NCBI RefSeq assembly: GCF_000262465.1
Contig: NZ_CM001489.1
Location: 1,782,984-1,835,340 of the forward strand
Direction of reading: 5' to 3'
DNA from: Frankia sp. QA3
GTDB lineage: Bacteria > Actinomycetota > Actinomycetes > Frankiales > Frankiaceae
DNA: 52,357 bases
The notes beneath the pieces were generated by a model. That model had not been told where the DNA came from and made no database searches. It worked only from the letters and a program-made list of their open reading frames with translations. Numbering within the stretch: the stretch's first letter is position 1; each line of letters begins with the position of its first letter. The translations under genes and the position numbers were made by a program. Shown one piece after another: positions 42,904 through 49,409 of the stretch.

Positions 42904-43728
42904 ATGACGAAGCAGCAGATCGAAGACCGCGCGACGTTCGAGCAACGGTGGCGGGAGTGGTACGAAGGGCGTGAGCGGTCGCTCACCGAGCCGCACGGCT
43001 TCCTCGCCGTCACCGCCCTGCACTGGCTCGACGCCGAGCCGACCCGCTTCGACGACGCCCCCGGCGCCTGGTCGACGGGCGAGGCGGGGGTGACGGTCGA
43101 GCTCGCCGACGGCGAGGAGCTCACCGTCGGCGGCGAGCGTCGCGCCGGCCGATACACCTTCGCGCCCATCGCGGAGCGGGGCAGCGTGTACGCCACCGCC
43201 GGCGACGCGGTCGTCGAGGTCGCCCGCCGCGGCGGGCAGGACATCGTCCGCCCCCGCCATCCCGGCAACCGGCTGCGCCTGGACCACGCCCCGACCCCGG
43301 CCTACCCGCCGGATCCCCGCTGGGTGCTCACCGGACGGTACGTGCCGTTCGACGCGCCGCGGCCCGTCACGGTCGGCGCCGCCGTGGAGGGCCTCGCCCA
43401 CGTCTACGACGCACCCGGGCGCGTCGAGTTCACCGTCGACGGACAGCCGCTGGCGCTGACCGCCTTCCCCGGCCACGCCGCGGGCGGCCTGCTGCTGCTG
43501 TTCACCGACGCGACCAGCGGGGTGACGACGTACGCGGCGAACCGGGCGCTGGCCGTCGACGCGCCTGCCGCTGACGGCACCGTGACCCTGGACTTCAACC
43601 GGGCCGGCAACCTGCCCTGCGCGTACACGGACCTGGCGACCTGCCCGCTGCCGCCGGCGGAGAACCGGCTGCCCGTCGCGGTCGAGGCCGGTCACCGCAT
43701 CCCGCACGAGCGCGGCCCGCGTCCATGA
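42904..43728 (+). CDS. DUF1684 protein
   Basis: The 274-aa protein has the DUF1684 pattern: WREWYEGRERSLTEPHGFLAV near 15-35 cut, LHWLDAEP near 38, RYVPFDAP near 148, and the C-terminal DFNRAGNLPCAYTDLATCPLP near 219-239 followed by ENRLPVAVEAG. The function of the family is unknown; it is often beside ABC uptake genes and LLM oxidoreductases in actinomycetes. ATG 42904 follows AAGGAGTCC. The stop overlaps the LLM gene start (ATGA). Confidence 0.88.
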   Translation: MTKQQIEDRATFEQRWREWYEGRERSLTEPHGFLAVTALHWLDAEPTRFDDAPGAWSTGEAGVTVELADGEELTVGGERRAGRYTFAPIAERGSVYATAGDAVVEVARRGGQDIVRPRHPGNRLRLDHAPTPAYPPDPRWVLTGRYVPFDAPRPVTVGAAVEGLAHVYDAPGRVEFTVDGQPLALTAFPGHAAGGLLLLFTDATSGVTTYAANRALAVDAPAADGTVTLDFNRAGNLPCAYTDLATCPLPPAENRLPVAVEAGHRIPHERGPRP

Positions 43729-44996
43729 GCGCCCCGCCATCTCCGCCCGCACCGGCCCAGACCGCCCTGACCCAGACCGGGCCGGCTCAGACCGGGCCGG
43801 CTCAGACCGGGCCGGCTCAGACCGCGCCGGCTCAGACCGCGCCGCAGTCCCCGCGGCCGGCACCCGCCCCGACCGCCGCGCCCGGCGACGGCCCCACCAT
43901 CACGTCGCTGTCGTTCCTCACGCCGGGCAACTATCCCGACGCCGACCCGCTCACGGGGCTGGAGGACACCCTGCGGCTGTTCGAGCTCGGCGAGCGGCTC
44001 GGTTTCGACGGTGCATGGATCCGCCAGCGGCACCTGGAGCACGGGGTGTCCTCGGCGGCGGTGTTCCTCGCCGCCGCCGGCCAGCGGACCCGGCGGATCC
44101 AGCTCGGCACCGCGGTCATCCCCATCGGGTACGAAAGCCCGTTCCGGCTGGCCGAGGACCTCTCCGTCGCCGACGTGCTGTCCGGCGGGCGGCTGCAGGT
44201 GGGGCTCAGCGCGGGCACCCCGCCGCACGCCGAGCTGCTCGGCGACCTCGTCTTCGACGGCGACTGGCGCAGCTTCGACCTGTCCTACGGCCGCATCGCC
44301 CGGCTGCGCGACAACCTGCTCGGCGACTACCTCGGCGACGCCGACACCGTCATCCACTCGCCGGGCAACACCCAGCGCCCCCGCCTGCAGCCGCACTCGG
44401 CCGGCCTCGCCGACCGGCTCTGGTACGGCGGGGGCAGCCTGCGCTCGGTGCGCTGGACCGGCGAGAACGGCCTGAACCTGCTCACGGGCAACATCGTCTC
44501 AGGGGAGGGGATCGCCGCCGGGGAGGGGATCGCCGCCGGGGAGGGGATCGCCGCGGGGGAGGGGATCGCCGACTTCGTGACCGCGCAGCGCGCCCTCATC
44601 CGCGAGTACCGCCGCCTGATCGGCCCCGACCGGCCCGCGCGGGTGGCCCTCGGCCGGGTCATCGTGCCCTTCGACAGTGCCGATCGGGCCACCCGGGAGC
44701 GCTACCGGGTGTACGCCGCCTCCCGCCACGAGCGTACCCTGCGCCCGCATGGCGAGCGGCGGACCCTGTTCGCCCCCGACCTCGTCGGCGATGCGCAGCA
44801 GATCCTCGACGGGCTACGGGCCGACGCGGCGGTGGGGGAGGTGAGCGAGCTGCGGGTGGAGCTGCCGTACGAGTTCGACCGCCGCGACTACGAGCAGATC
44901 CTGCGCGACGTGGCGCACACCATCGCCCCGGCCCTGGGCTGGCGTCCCGCGCCGACCCAGCCGACCCAACCGACCCAACCGGCACCGCCGGCCTGA
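43725..44996 (+). CDS. LLM-class flavin-dependent oxidoreductase
   Basis: The 423-aa protein has a luciferase-like TIM barrel: ITSLSFLTPGNYPDADPLTG near 60-79, LGFDGAWIRQRHLEHG near 92-107, LGTAVIPIGYESPFRLAEDL near 127 and SGGRLQVGLSAGTPP near 152. The DWRSFDLSYGRIARLRDNL segment near 178 is typical of an FMN monooxygenase with a two-component partner. N-terminal residues 11-42 are an in-phase QTGPA repeat and residues about 260-282 are a GEGIAA repeat. Together with DUF1684 and the leader peptide it points to oxygenolytic sulfur release (for example from a sulfonate), but this is inferred. Confidence 0.88.
   Translation: MSAPPSPPAPAQTALTQTGPAQTGPAQTGPAQTAPAQTAPQSPRPAPAPTAAPGDGPTITSLSFLTPGNYPDADPLTGLEDTLRLFELGERLGFDGAWIRQRHLEHGVSSAAVFLAAAGQRTRRIQLGTAVIPIGYESPFRLAEDLSVADVLSGGRLQVGLSAGTPPHAELLGDLVFDGDWRSFDLSYGRIARLRDNLLGDYLGDADTVIHSPGNTQRPRLQPHSAGLADRLWYGGGSLRSVRWTGENGLNLLTGNIVSGEGIAAGEGIAAGEGIAAGEGIADFVTAQRALIREYRRLIGPDRPARVALGRVIVPFDSADRATRERYRVYAASRHERTLRPHGERRTLFAPDLVGDAQQILDGLRADAAVGEVSELRVELPYEFDRRDYEQILRDVAHTIAPALGWRPAPTQPTQPTQPAPPA
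43773..43847. repeat. 15-bp tandem repeat, five copies, near the LLM start
   Basis: CAGACCGGGCCGGCT is repeated three times exactly and twice with a C for G. It codes for QTGPA/QTAPA in a disordered-looking N-terminal arm of the LLM oxidoreductase. Confidence 0.95.
44502..44570. repeat. 18-bp tandem repeat, four copies, inside the LLM gene
   Basis: GGGGAGGGGATCGCCGCC starts at 44502, 44520, 44538 and 44556 (last partial), coding GEGIAA. It falls in the loop region where LLM enzymes have the mobile insertion near the active site, so the loop is about 20 residues longer than expected. Confidence 0.93.
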
Positions 44997-45026
44997 CCTG
45001 CCCGTTCCGGCCTGACATCTTCCCTT

Positions 45027-45041
45027 TGGCACTCGGTGCCA
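45027..45041. promoter_or_regulatory. Palindrome TGGCAC-TCG-GTGCCA in the mftA promoter
   Basis: TGGCACTCGGTGCCA is a perfect 6-bp inverted repeat; CTACAGT starts two bases after it, a likely -10 (TACAGT, 45043-45048). The mftA ATG is 68 bases downstream of that. The same 15 bases are found at 49274-49288 beside mftD and the conserved hypothetical gene, with the same CACTA(C/T)AG following in the orientation of the regulated gene. Confidence 0.75.
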
Positions 45042-45115
45042 CTACAGTCGTTCCCGCAGCGGGACCAGGCACGACCGGTTCCGGACCCAGTCAGCTCTAG
45101 CGATCGGGAGTGCTC

Positions 45116-45232
45116 ATGGAGGAGTCAGGGCTCGTGCAGGTCGACCAGGCCGTCGAGGCGCCCGCGGAGCCGGTCGTGGCGGACCTGCTCGTCGAGGAGG
45201 TCTCCATCGACGGCATGTGCGGCGTCTACTGA
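45116..45232 (+). CDS. mftA: Mycofactocin precursor peptide MftA
   Basis: The 38-aa peptide ends EEVSIDGMCGVY, the invariant C-terminal core of MftA. In the known pathway the final Val-Tyr is oxidatively decarboxylated and cross-linked by MftC, then released by MftE to give a pyrrolidine-dione redox cofactor. The N-terminal 25 residues are an acidic leader that is variable in the family. ATG 45116 has GGGAG upstream. The peptide is too short for most gene callers. mftB starts 8 bases after the stop. Confidence 0.95.
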   Translation: MEESGLVQVDQAVEAPAEPVVADLLVEEVSIDGMCGVY

Positions 45233-45240
45233 GCGCCGAC

Positions 45241-45558
45241 GTGCCGGACGAGCGCGGCGCGGCCGGCCTGGTGCCGGCCGTCGCCGGGTTCGACCTGGAC
45301 CGCCCCTGGCGGCTGCATCCCCAGGTGTCCGTGCGGCCGGAGTCGTTCGGGGCGCTGCTCTACCACTTCGGCACCCGCAAGCTGTCGTTCCTCAAGGAGC
45401 CGGCGCTGCTGGCGCTGGTGGAGGCGCTGCCGGCGCATGCCAGCGCGCGGGCCGCGGCGGCCGCCGTCGGGCTGCCCGCAGCGTCGCTCGGCCGCTACCA
45501 GCAGGCGCTGGCGACCCTCGCCGCGTCCTCCATGATCGTCGAGGGGAGTCCCCTGTGA
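45241..45558 (+). CDS. mftB: Mycofactocin peptide chaperone MftB
   Basis: The 105-aa protein has the PqqD/RRE-like pattern FDLDRPWRLHPQVSVRPE near 16-33 and FGALLYHFGTRKLSFLKEPAL near 35-55, which are the conserved centre of MftB. It binds the MftA leader and presents it to MftC. The GTG 45241 is preferred, though GTG 45217 in the same frame, overlapping mftA, is possible. It ends in the mftC start (GTGA). Confidence 0.93.
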   Translation: MPDERGAAGLVPAVAGFDLDRPWRLHPQVSVRPESFGALLYHFGTRKLSFLKEPALLALVEALPAHASARAAAAAVGLPAASLGRYQQALATLAASSMIVEGSPL

Positions 45559-46802
45559 CCACCACCGCCCCGGCGCGTCTCGTCGACCACTTCGCCCGCG
45601 GGCTCGCCGCCCCGATCTGTCTGACGTGGGAGCTGACCTACGCCTGCAACCTGGCCTGCCGGCACTGCCTGTCCAGCTCCGGGCGGCGCGACCCCCGCGA
45701 GCTGACGACCGCCGAGTGCCGCGCGGTCATCGACGAGCTGGAGCGGCTGCAGGTCTTCTACGTCAACATCGGCGGCGGCGAGCCGACCGTGCGCGCCGAC
45801 TTCTGGGAGCTCGTCGACTACGCCACCGCCCACCACGTCGGGGTGAAGTTCTCCACCAACGGGGTGCGGATCACCCCGGAGGTGGCCGCCCGGCTCGCCG
45901 CCAGCGACTACGTCGACGTGCAGATCTCCCTCGACGGGGCGACCGCCGAGGTCAACGACGCGGTGCGCGGGGCCGGCTCGTACGACACCGCGGTGCGCGC
46001 GATGACGAACCTGGCCGAAGCGGGTTTCCGCGGGTTCAAGCTGTCCGTCGTCGTCACCCGCCAGAACGTCGGCCAGCTCGACGCCTTCGCCGCGCTGGCC
46101 GACCGCTACGGCGCCCAGCTGCGGCTGACCCGGCTGCGCCCGTCCGGGCGTGGCGCCGACGTGTGGGACGAGCTGCACCCGACCGCCGCCCAGCAGCGCG
46201 AACTCTACGACTGGCTCGTCGCCGCCGGCGAGAACGTGCTGACCGGCGACTCCTTCTTCCACCTGTCCGCCTACGGTCAGGCGCTGCCGGGGCTGAACCT
46301 GTGCGGCGCCGGGCGGGTGGTCTGCCTCATCGACCCGGTCGGCGACGTCTACGCCTGCCCGTTCGCCATCCACGACGAGTTCCTCGCCGGCAACGTGCGC
46401 GACACCGGCGGCTTCACCGGGGTGTGGCGCTCCTCGGAGCTGTTCGCGGCGCTGCGCGAGCCGCAGTCCGCCGGGGCGTGCGCGTCCTGCGGGCACTTCG
46501 ACGCCTGCCAGGGCGGGTGCATGGCGGCGAAGTTCTTCACCGGCCTGCCGCTCGACGGCCCCGACCCGGAGTGCGTGGTGGGCCACGGCGTCGACGCGCT
46601 GCTCGCCCGCGGGGACGCCGCCCCGCCGAAGCCGTCGGTCGACCACTCCCGCCCGGTCAGGGCCGCGGGACGCCGCGGGAGCGGACCTGTGCCGGTGACG
46701 ATCGGCCGCGCGCCGAGCGTGTTGTCCCCGGCCCTGCCGCCGGTCAGCGCCTGCCAGGAGAACCCGCTCGCCGGCTTCGACCCGGCGGCCGTCGGCCGTT
46801 GA
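45555..46802 (+). CDS. mftC: Mycofactocin radical SAM maturase MftC
   Basis: The 415-aa protein has the radical SAM cluster CNLACRHC (Cys31, 35, 38), GGGEPTVR near 77, and a SPASM domain near 255-340 with CGAGR..CLIDPVGDVYACPF, then CASCGHFDACQGGC, which bind two auxiliary clusters. MftC decarboxylates and cyclises the C-terminal Tyr and Val of MftA. GTG 45555 overlaps the mftB stop. The last 70 residues after the SPASM domain are Pro/Ala/Arg-rich and end in FDPAAVGR. Confidence 0.95.
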   Translation: MTTTAPARLVDHFARGLAAPICLTWELTYACNLACRHCLSSSGRRDPRELTTAECRAVIDELERLQVFYVNIGGGEPTVRADFWELVDYATAHHVGVKFSTNGVRITPEVAARLAASDYVDVQISLDGATAEVNDAVRGAGSYDTAVRAMTNLAEAGFRGFKLSVVVTRQNVGQLDAFAALADRYGAQLRLTRLRPSGRGADVWDELHPTAAQQRELYDWLVAAGENVLTGDSFFHLSAYGQALPGLNLCGAGRVVCLIDPVGDVYACPFAIHDEFLAGNVRDTGGFTGVWRSSELFAALREPQSAGACASCGHFDACQGGCMAAKFFTGLPLDGPDPECVVGHGVDALLARGDAAPPKPSVDHSRPVRAAGRRGSGPVPVTIGRAPSVLSPALPPVSACQENPLAGFDPAAVGR

Positions 46803-46855
46803 GGGGTATTGACCGAACGGGTGGCCGCCGGCGCCCGGCTCGTTAGCATGACCAG
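46803..46855 (+). promoter_or_regulatory. Promoter of the HxlR gene
   Basis: TAGCAT at 46844-46849 is six bases before the HxlR ATG (46856), the layout of a leaderless actinobacterial transcript. The preceding bases hold no further palindrome. Confidence 0.4.
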
Positions 46856-47212
46856 ATGGTCCCGACGCCGCCGGACGGGGTGAGCTGCCAGGCACTCACC
46901 CCGGTCTTCGCCCTGCTGGGCAAGCGGTGGAGCGGGCTGATCATCGGCACGTTGCTGGCCGGCCCGGCCCGCTTCTCCGAGATCGCGAAGCTGGTGCCCG
47001 GGGTGAGCGAGCGGATGCTGTCCGGGCGCCTGGCCGAGCTGTCCCAGGCCGGGCTGGTTGAGCGGGAGGTCCTCGACGGCCCGCCGCTGGCCACCCGCTA
47101 CCGGCTGACCTCCTGCGGCGAGGCGCTGCGCCCGGCGCTGCACGCCCTGGAGCTGTGGGCGCAGGAGCATCTCGCCCCCGCCGACCCGCGGGCGGGCTCC
47201 GGCTGTGGCTGA
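46856..47212 (+). CDS. HxlR-family winged-helix regulator
   Basis: The 118-aa protein has the HxlR pattern: Cys11, LLGKRWSGLIIGTLLAGPARF near 21-41 cut, RFSEIAKLVPGVSERMLSGRL and a LVEREVLDGPPLATRYRLT winged segment near 71-89. It usually acts as a homodimer sensing electrophiles or redox state. It follows mftC and is convergent with the YceI gene. It could control the YceI gene and possibly mycofactocin genes. Confidence 0.9.
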   Translation: MVPTPPDGVSCQALTPVFALLGKRWSGLIIGTLLAGPARFSEIAKLVPGVSERMLSGRLAELSQAGLVEREVLDGPPLATRYRLTSCGEALRPALHALELWAQEHLAPADPRAGSGCG

Positions 47213-47293
47213 GCGCCACACCGGCCGCGGGTCACGCAGGCGGCGGTCGGTGCGTCGGTGATGGCGACGGCACGCCGAGGGTGCGAACACCGG

Positions 47294-47323
47294 GGGGCGG
47301 GCCAGGACGTCCCGGCCCGCCCC
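47294..47323. terminator. Bidirectional hairpin between HxlR and YceI genes
   Basis: GGGGCGGGCC pairs with GGCCCGCCCC (10 bp) around a 10-base loop that itself contains GGACGTCC. It lies between the two convergent genes. Confidence 0.6.
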
Positions 47324-47407
47324 GACGGCGCGCGCATGGCGTGCGGTGCGGCCGTGTCGTGAGGCCGCTTCGCGCAGTGGAGCTGTGGTGCGTGGCTGTG
47401 CGGTGGG

Positions 47408-47971
47408 TCAGGGAGCGATGAACTGCAGGTCGAGCTCGACCTTCACCTTGTCGGCCAGGGCGAGCTTGCCGGCGCCCAGCGGCAGGTTGAAGTTGATGCC
47501 GTAGTCGCTGCGGCGGATCTCGCCGGTCGCCGAGAACCCGGAGCGGACCCGCCCGTCGGCCGGGTGGGTGTCGACGCCGTAGAACTCCACCGCGAACGTC
47601 ACCGGCTTGGTCACGCCGTTGATGGTCAGGTCGCCGGCGAGCTCGTACTCCTCGCCGCTGCCGGAGATGGAGCTCGACACGAAGGTCATCGCGGGGTGCG
47701 CGGCCAGGTCGAAGAAGTCGGTGGAGCGCAGGTGCGCGTCCCGGTCGGCCTGGTTGGTGTTGATCGAGGCCAGGTCGACGTTGGCCTCGACGGCGACGGA
47801 CTGGAGCGTCTCGCCGACGGCGAGGGTCGCCGAGAACGTGTCGAAGCGGCCGCGGACGTTGGTGACGCCGAGGTGGCGGATCTGGAAGTTGACACCGGAG
47901 TGGGCCGTGTCGAGCGTCCAGGTACCGGGGACGAGCGGCAGCGGTGCGAGCTCGGACGAGGGGGCGGTCAC
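47408..47971 (-). CDS. YceI-family protein
   Basis: The 187-aa protein has the YceI barrel pattern: GTWTLDTAHSGVNFQIRHLG near 15-34, NVRGRFDTFSATL near 37, ANVDLASINTNQADRDAHLRS near 62-82 cut to family motif, ATGEIRRSDYGINF near 147. YceI proteins bind isoprenoid quinones or long isoprenoid lipids. GTG 47971 follows GGAGG; the longer frame begins with residues that do not look like a YceI start. There is no signal peptide. A palindrome upstream suggests tight control. Confidence 0.92.
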   Translation of the reverse strand: MTAPSSELAPLPLVPGTWTLDTAHSGVNFQIRHLGVTNVRGRFDTFSATLAVGETLQSVAVEANVDLASINTNQADRDAHLRSTDFFDLAAHPAMTFVSSSISGSGEEYELAGDLTINGVTKPVTFAVEFYGVDTHPADGRVRSGFSATGEIRRSDYGINFNLPLGAGKLALADKVKVELDLQFIAP

Positions 47972-48000
47972 GGGACCTCCAGGGGCGGTCGGGCCGGGAC

Positions 48001-48020
48001 ACCGTTGCGGCTGCAACGGT
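48001..48020. promoter_or_regulatory. Palindrome ACCGTTGC-N4-GCAACGGT upstream of YceI gene
   Basis: A perfect 8-bp inverted repeat with 4-base spacer GGCT, 30 bases before the YceI start. Its core CGTTGC-N4-GCAACG also occurs at 12171-12186 before the two-domain TetR gene. Confidence 0.6.
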
Positions 48021-48153
48021 GGGCGTACGAAACGATAGTGGCTAACGAAATGCAAGTCACCGGGGGGCCTGGCCTGGCCTGGCCGTCACCCCCGGCGGTT
48101 CGCCACGCCCCGGGCGGCCCCGCGGCGGTCTACCGGCTGAGCACCCCTGCCGT

Positions 48154-48514
48154 CCGGACGAGCCGCTGGACATCGACCCCGCCGCCGCCCGCCGCCTCGC
48201 CGACTGGTACGCCCTGGGCGACGCGGCGCTGCGCCGCTGGTCGGCCGAGACCGCCGCCGACGCGCCGAGCGCGCCCACCTTGTGGCCGGAGCACTTCGAC
48301 ATCGCGATCCGCGCCGGGCAGATCAACTACGGGGTGTCGCCGGGGGACGAGGCGGTCGCGGCTCCCTACGCCTACGTCGGCCCGCCGCTGCCGCCACCGA
48401 GCCTGCCCGCCGGCTTCTGGAACGCCTCCTTCGGTGCAGCCCGCCCCTGGGCCGAGATCGGCTCCGTCGAGGCCGTCGTCGACCTGTTCCGCTGGGGTCG
48501 GGCGGTATGGCGCG
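48154..48514 (+). pseudogene. Conserved hypothetical protein, N-terminally truncated
   Basis: The frame reads PDEPLDIDPAAARRLADWYALGD, WSAETAADAPSAPTLWPEHFDIAI, YGVSPGDE, PYAYVGPPLP, FWNASFGA and SVEAVVDLFRWGRA, which is the C-terminal half of a conserved actinobacterial protein of unknown function. A start with ribosome binding site is missing and the usual N-terminal half is absent; the open frame runs on into repeat-containing sequence to 48969. It looks like a broken gene rather than a short new one. Confidence 0.65.
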
Positions 48515-48599
48515 GTTCCGCGGAACACCATGATCGCCGGAGCCGGAGCCGGAGCCGGACGCAGGGCGTGCGGTGCGGTTCCGCGGAACACCGTGATCG
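48512..48599. repeat. Direct repeat with a 12-base palindrome
   Basis: GCGGTTCCGCGGAACACC followed by (A/G)TGATCG occurs at 48512-48536 and again at 48575-48599, 63 bases apart. Each contains GTTCCGCGGAAC, a perfect palindrome. A shortened copy (GGCGGTTCCGTG) begins at 48625. It may be a small mobile or regulatory repeat. The rest of 48515-48809 carries no gene. Confidence 0.8.
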
Positions 48600-48809
48600 T
48601 CAGGGTCGGGGCTCGGGCGCGTGGGGCGGTTCCGTGCTCGCCACGCGGAGGCCCGCCCGGCGAGCATGGGTCAGCCATCGCGCCGTCAGACACGCGCTTT
48701 CCCCCTGCGTCGCCGGCACCGGGCCGAGGCTGGCGTACCCGTCCCGCGGTGACCGCACCTACCGGCGGAAAACGCCACCTCGCCGCGGTCATCCCGGAGC
48801 CCGCGGCGG

Positions 48810-49265
48810 TCAGCCGGCGGCGAGGCGTCGGGCATGCTCGGCTTCGTCCGGGCGGACCTCGTCGGGCCGGCTCGACACAAGCCGCCACCGCGTGCCCGGC
48901 GCCGGGGGAGCCGGCGCTGCGAGGTCCGGCGTCAAGGGGGCCGGAGCGGGCGGCTCGCCGGGCAGGTGACCCGCGGTCAGGGCGACCGCCATGCGCGCGC
49001 GGACCTCGCCGGCCCGGTCCGGTTCGGTGGCGAACAGGGTGCGCAGCCGCAGCATCCCGCGCTCGCGTGCGGTCGCGGTGTGATGGGCCGCCAGCGGGCA
49101 GGGCGGCGGATGCTCCCAGTGCCCGCACAGCGCCGCCGTGATCGCCGCGCCCGGCGCGCGCTCGTCGCCGCCGGGCGCCAGGACCAGGACGAACTCGTGG
49201 GCGAACGGCCGGCGCACATTCCGGATTATGCCGGCCGGGCGACCGGTGCACACAGTCACCGGCAT
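48810..49265 (-). CDS. Conserved hypothetical protein of unknown function
   Basis: The 151-aa protein has RRPFAHEFVLVLAPGGDERAPGAA near 18-41 cut, the motif ALCGHWEHPPPCPLAAHH near 44-61, and RLRTLFATEPDRAGEVRARM near 73. The conserved CGHWEH..PCPLA.HHT Cys/His set might bind a metal. It has no signal peptide or membrane segment. ATG 49265 overlaps the CACTATAG promoter element, so a GTG start at 49259 or further on is possible. It is divergent from mftD, with the mft-type palindrome between them. Confidence 0.7.
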   Translation of the reverse strand: MPVTVCTGRPAGIIRNVRRPFAHEFVLVLAPGGDERAPGAAITAALCGHWEHPPPCPLAAHHTATARERGMLRLRTLFATEPDRAGEVRARMAVALTAGHLPGEPPAPAPLTPDLAAPAPPAPGTRWRLVSSRPDEVRPDEAEHARRLAAG

Positions 49266-49273
49266 CGCTATAG

Positions 49274-49288
49274 TGGCACTCGGTGCCA
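49274..49288. promoter_or_regulatory. Palindrome TGGCAC-TCG-GTGCCA between hypothetical gene and mftD
   Basis: The identical 15-base inverted repeat found in the mftA promoter (45027-45041). On the minus strand it is followed by CACTATAG, the match to CACTACAG behind the mftA copy, so the promoter at this site points to the hypothetical gene; mftD starts 122 bases on the other side. Confidence 0.75.
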
Positions 49289-49409
49289 AATCGTGCCCGA
49301 CCTGGCCGTCCGTTACCTGTGGCGTGCGGCCGGCGCCCGGCCGGGCGAGGCATCCGGGGCCCGCCGATCGTCGGTCGGTGGCGGGCGGACACGACGAGGT
49401 GGGAGTGCG

